A stretch of DNA of 64,000 nt, from assembly GCF_001467895.1 (NCBI RefSeq), contig NZ_LNYO01000005.1:1-64000 (forward strand), given 5' to 3'. This document shows positions 63,901-64,000 of this stretch, piece by piece (the stretch's first letter is position 1; each line of letters begins with the position of its first letter). The notes beneath the pieces were generated by a model that saw nothing but the letters and a program-made list of their open reading frames with translations, did no database searches and was not told the origin of the DNA. This DNA is from Legionella nautarum (GTDB lineage Bacteria; Pseudomonadota; Gammaproteobacteria; Legionellales; Legionellaceae). The translations under genes were made by a program, and so were the position numbers.

Positions 63901-64000
63901 TTTCCGCAATCAGTGCATCAAGCTTATGCCCAACGTCTTTTTCATATGCTAAGCATTGTAAATGATTTTGTTGTTCTTTTACTTGACGAATGCGGTTCTC
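60905..64000 (-). CDS. Giant coiled-coil protein, putative effector (5' end beyond the window)
   Basis: The reading frame runs without a stop from the stop codon at 60905-60907 to the last base of the window, at least 1031 residues, so the gene is partial at its 5' end. A TTG at 63739 is in frame, but the 87 codons upstream of it are open and have the same charged helical character (for example EQQNHLQCLAYEKDVGHKL), so I do not use it as the start. Nearly the whole protein is predicted coiled coil (KEKEEELVELNKKKL; LESRLRLAELYELISQLE). Near the C-terminus is an aromatic hydrophobic patch (FISQTAAFFFGCFGY). No family recognised; it resembles long coiled-coil effectors of Legionella in style only. 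Confidence 0.75.
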   Translation of the reverse strand, partial: ENRIRQVKEQQNHLQCLAYEKDVGHKLDALIAEKPDRDVIELPDATTQEESQLKVNIKAYTNLLEDPEKGLYAHRRNLQAYKARLEQLLSHFEETELAPTHPIVEPKAEYNRVIEQVKERLAQQINQVDVETLDTDKLSQKIKKSKNDCEAALARMSEQTMLDRFKEKEQKIANAFQRSEQARKRQVSPDVTFDRYLHEVHYGAVAGVNEQIKEAKQQITECQKEQDRLLALASQRKLFLAEAEQNLKRYRAVFVESDRYISSSQVPKTELLKYLENPDTEFARTTIDKCYKTADAANLRLGINFTNIMNMGSHYFTLLRPSDFVYDIDDLIEVVDRKLRAIEQEKTVNIVKPAESETVKPFDPESNLYGLQQLYQESLKLQQPHEDRVKEKEEELVELNKKKLHEKQPLLQAQLGAQLEKLYHKNTLLDAEYSHLEYKQFKIENEQKDLDDIILEENSNRLLDLIEAKEAALQERTGSSSLEGILQLFHTKKDHRDTSIAALSEKIDNSYFVQMKALGVDEDGNSIDFNQWAELTKSIQELTSLASRNSDEEAELLKLQDQKIKLESRLRLAELYELISQLETIPEEFQVKYRNLVFEFTELQRKRTQLKTGQRETCVMQMANLTEELTSKIATVEKLRQLATIEIEYSKLVEETKKEKESNPEKQELGPIILELILANKDKLAEVKGLGNEKLNARLDTHIVALNNYLSEKLNSIAKEYKKLIKDTTQPELSPEDREILVGNIDAAVKKNEALLNGIVSLYNPDFEGPLQEIKSLISGEEGLYQFVVLDELKVIHERYVQLNKKIDRLKAASNSASSPNPVGPSSEHFDSLAVIVVNELEKHRAYLEELSKKTKNEAIRRELEQIALQGKTLSDFTREPKVFEIAYQQKIEIQIRSYFNDYLKPKGIFIEYLNQRAETYWFKDFISQTAAFFFGCFGYKTDAQIREDFVDELENKLNRYQALPNKERFQELMGTIAEGKKLSPRANEGTEKYEDSLLAKLTSLEKTLNTLNGQKKEYDKDMEETAKLYA

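Noticed and set aside
1-64000. tRNA, rRNA, integrase, transposase or attachment sites
   Set aside because: No cloverleaf with a GTTCGAATC-type arm, no rRNA-like stretch and no recombinase gene was found by eye; the repeats found are non-coding.

Overview
The window looks like a chromosomal segment of a Legionella-type intracellular gammaproteobacterium (order Legionellales). The housekeeping genes are gammaproteobacterial in sequence and order, and the DNA is moderately AT-rich. Between them sit several long genes coding for eukaryote-like proteins: F-box plus ankyrin repeats, a Dbl-homology-like fold, a CX5R phosphatase-like loop and long coiled coils. That mixture is typical of the Dot/Icm effector repertoire of Legionella and relatives. 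No secretion apparatus, rRNA, tRNA, CRISPR array, phage or intact insertion sequence was seen. The species assignment is inference.

Layout. 0.2-4.5 kb: a compact glyQ-glyS-gmhB-rsmJ operon with overlapping genes. 4.5-10.1 kb: a 118-bp tandem duplication followed by two tandem F-box/ankyrin paralogues. 10.2-16.3 kb: a small putative secreted protein, then on the minus strand a tripartite heavy-metal-type RND efflux operon (adaptor, pump, outer-membrane lipoprotein). 16.6-23.3 kb: three minus-strand effector-like genes (a RhoGEF/DH-like protein, a 1064-aa protein with a hydrolase-like motif and coiled coil, and a 447-aa unknown). 23.4-25.9 kb: the methionine importer metNIQ. 26.4-29.7 kb: a small membrane protein and an 839-aa protein with a CKSGNER (CX5R) loop.

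29.7-44.4 kb, all minus strand, is metabolic. It holds acetoacetyl-CoA synthetase, an arginine-to-putrescine operon (aguB-speA-aguA) and a full leucine/isovalerate catabolic cluster (isovaleryl-CoA dehydrogenase, thiolase, methylcrotonyl-CoA carboxylase alpha and beta, methylglutaconyl-CoA hydratase, HMG-CoA lyase). HMG-CoA lyase makes acetoacetate, AacS activates it and the thiolase cleaves it, so isovaleryl-CoA can be taken to acetyl-CoA with genes in this window.

44.5-49.8 kb: a SAM methyltransferase, a third and larger F-box/ankyrin paralogue and another effector-like gene. 50.3-60.6 kb: pyrD, msbA-lpxK (lipid A assembly), a secreted protein, a polytopic membrane protein, an OxyR with both redox cysteines, a CsiV-like protein and an orphan double-ATPase peptide ABC protein. 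60.9-64 kb: a giant coiled-coil gene whose 5' end lies beyond the window.

The intergenic DNA carries a family of palindromic elements that share CCGTTCGGGCTGAGG-like ends. The largest form is a roughly 280-313 bp MITE-like unit with terminal inverted repeats. It is present in opposite orientation at 18.07-18.38 kb and 26.11-26.39 kb, bracketing one effector pair and metNIQ, with a shortened third copy at 36.1 kb. The strongest leads are the RhoGEF-like protein, the three related F-box/ankyrin proteins, the CX5R protein and this repeat family.
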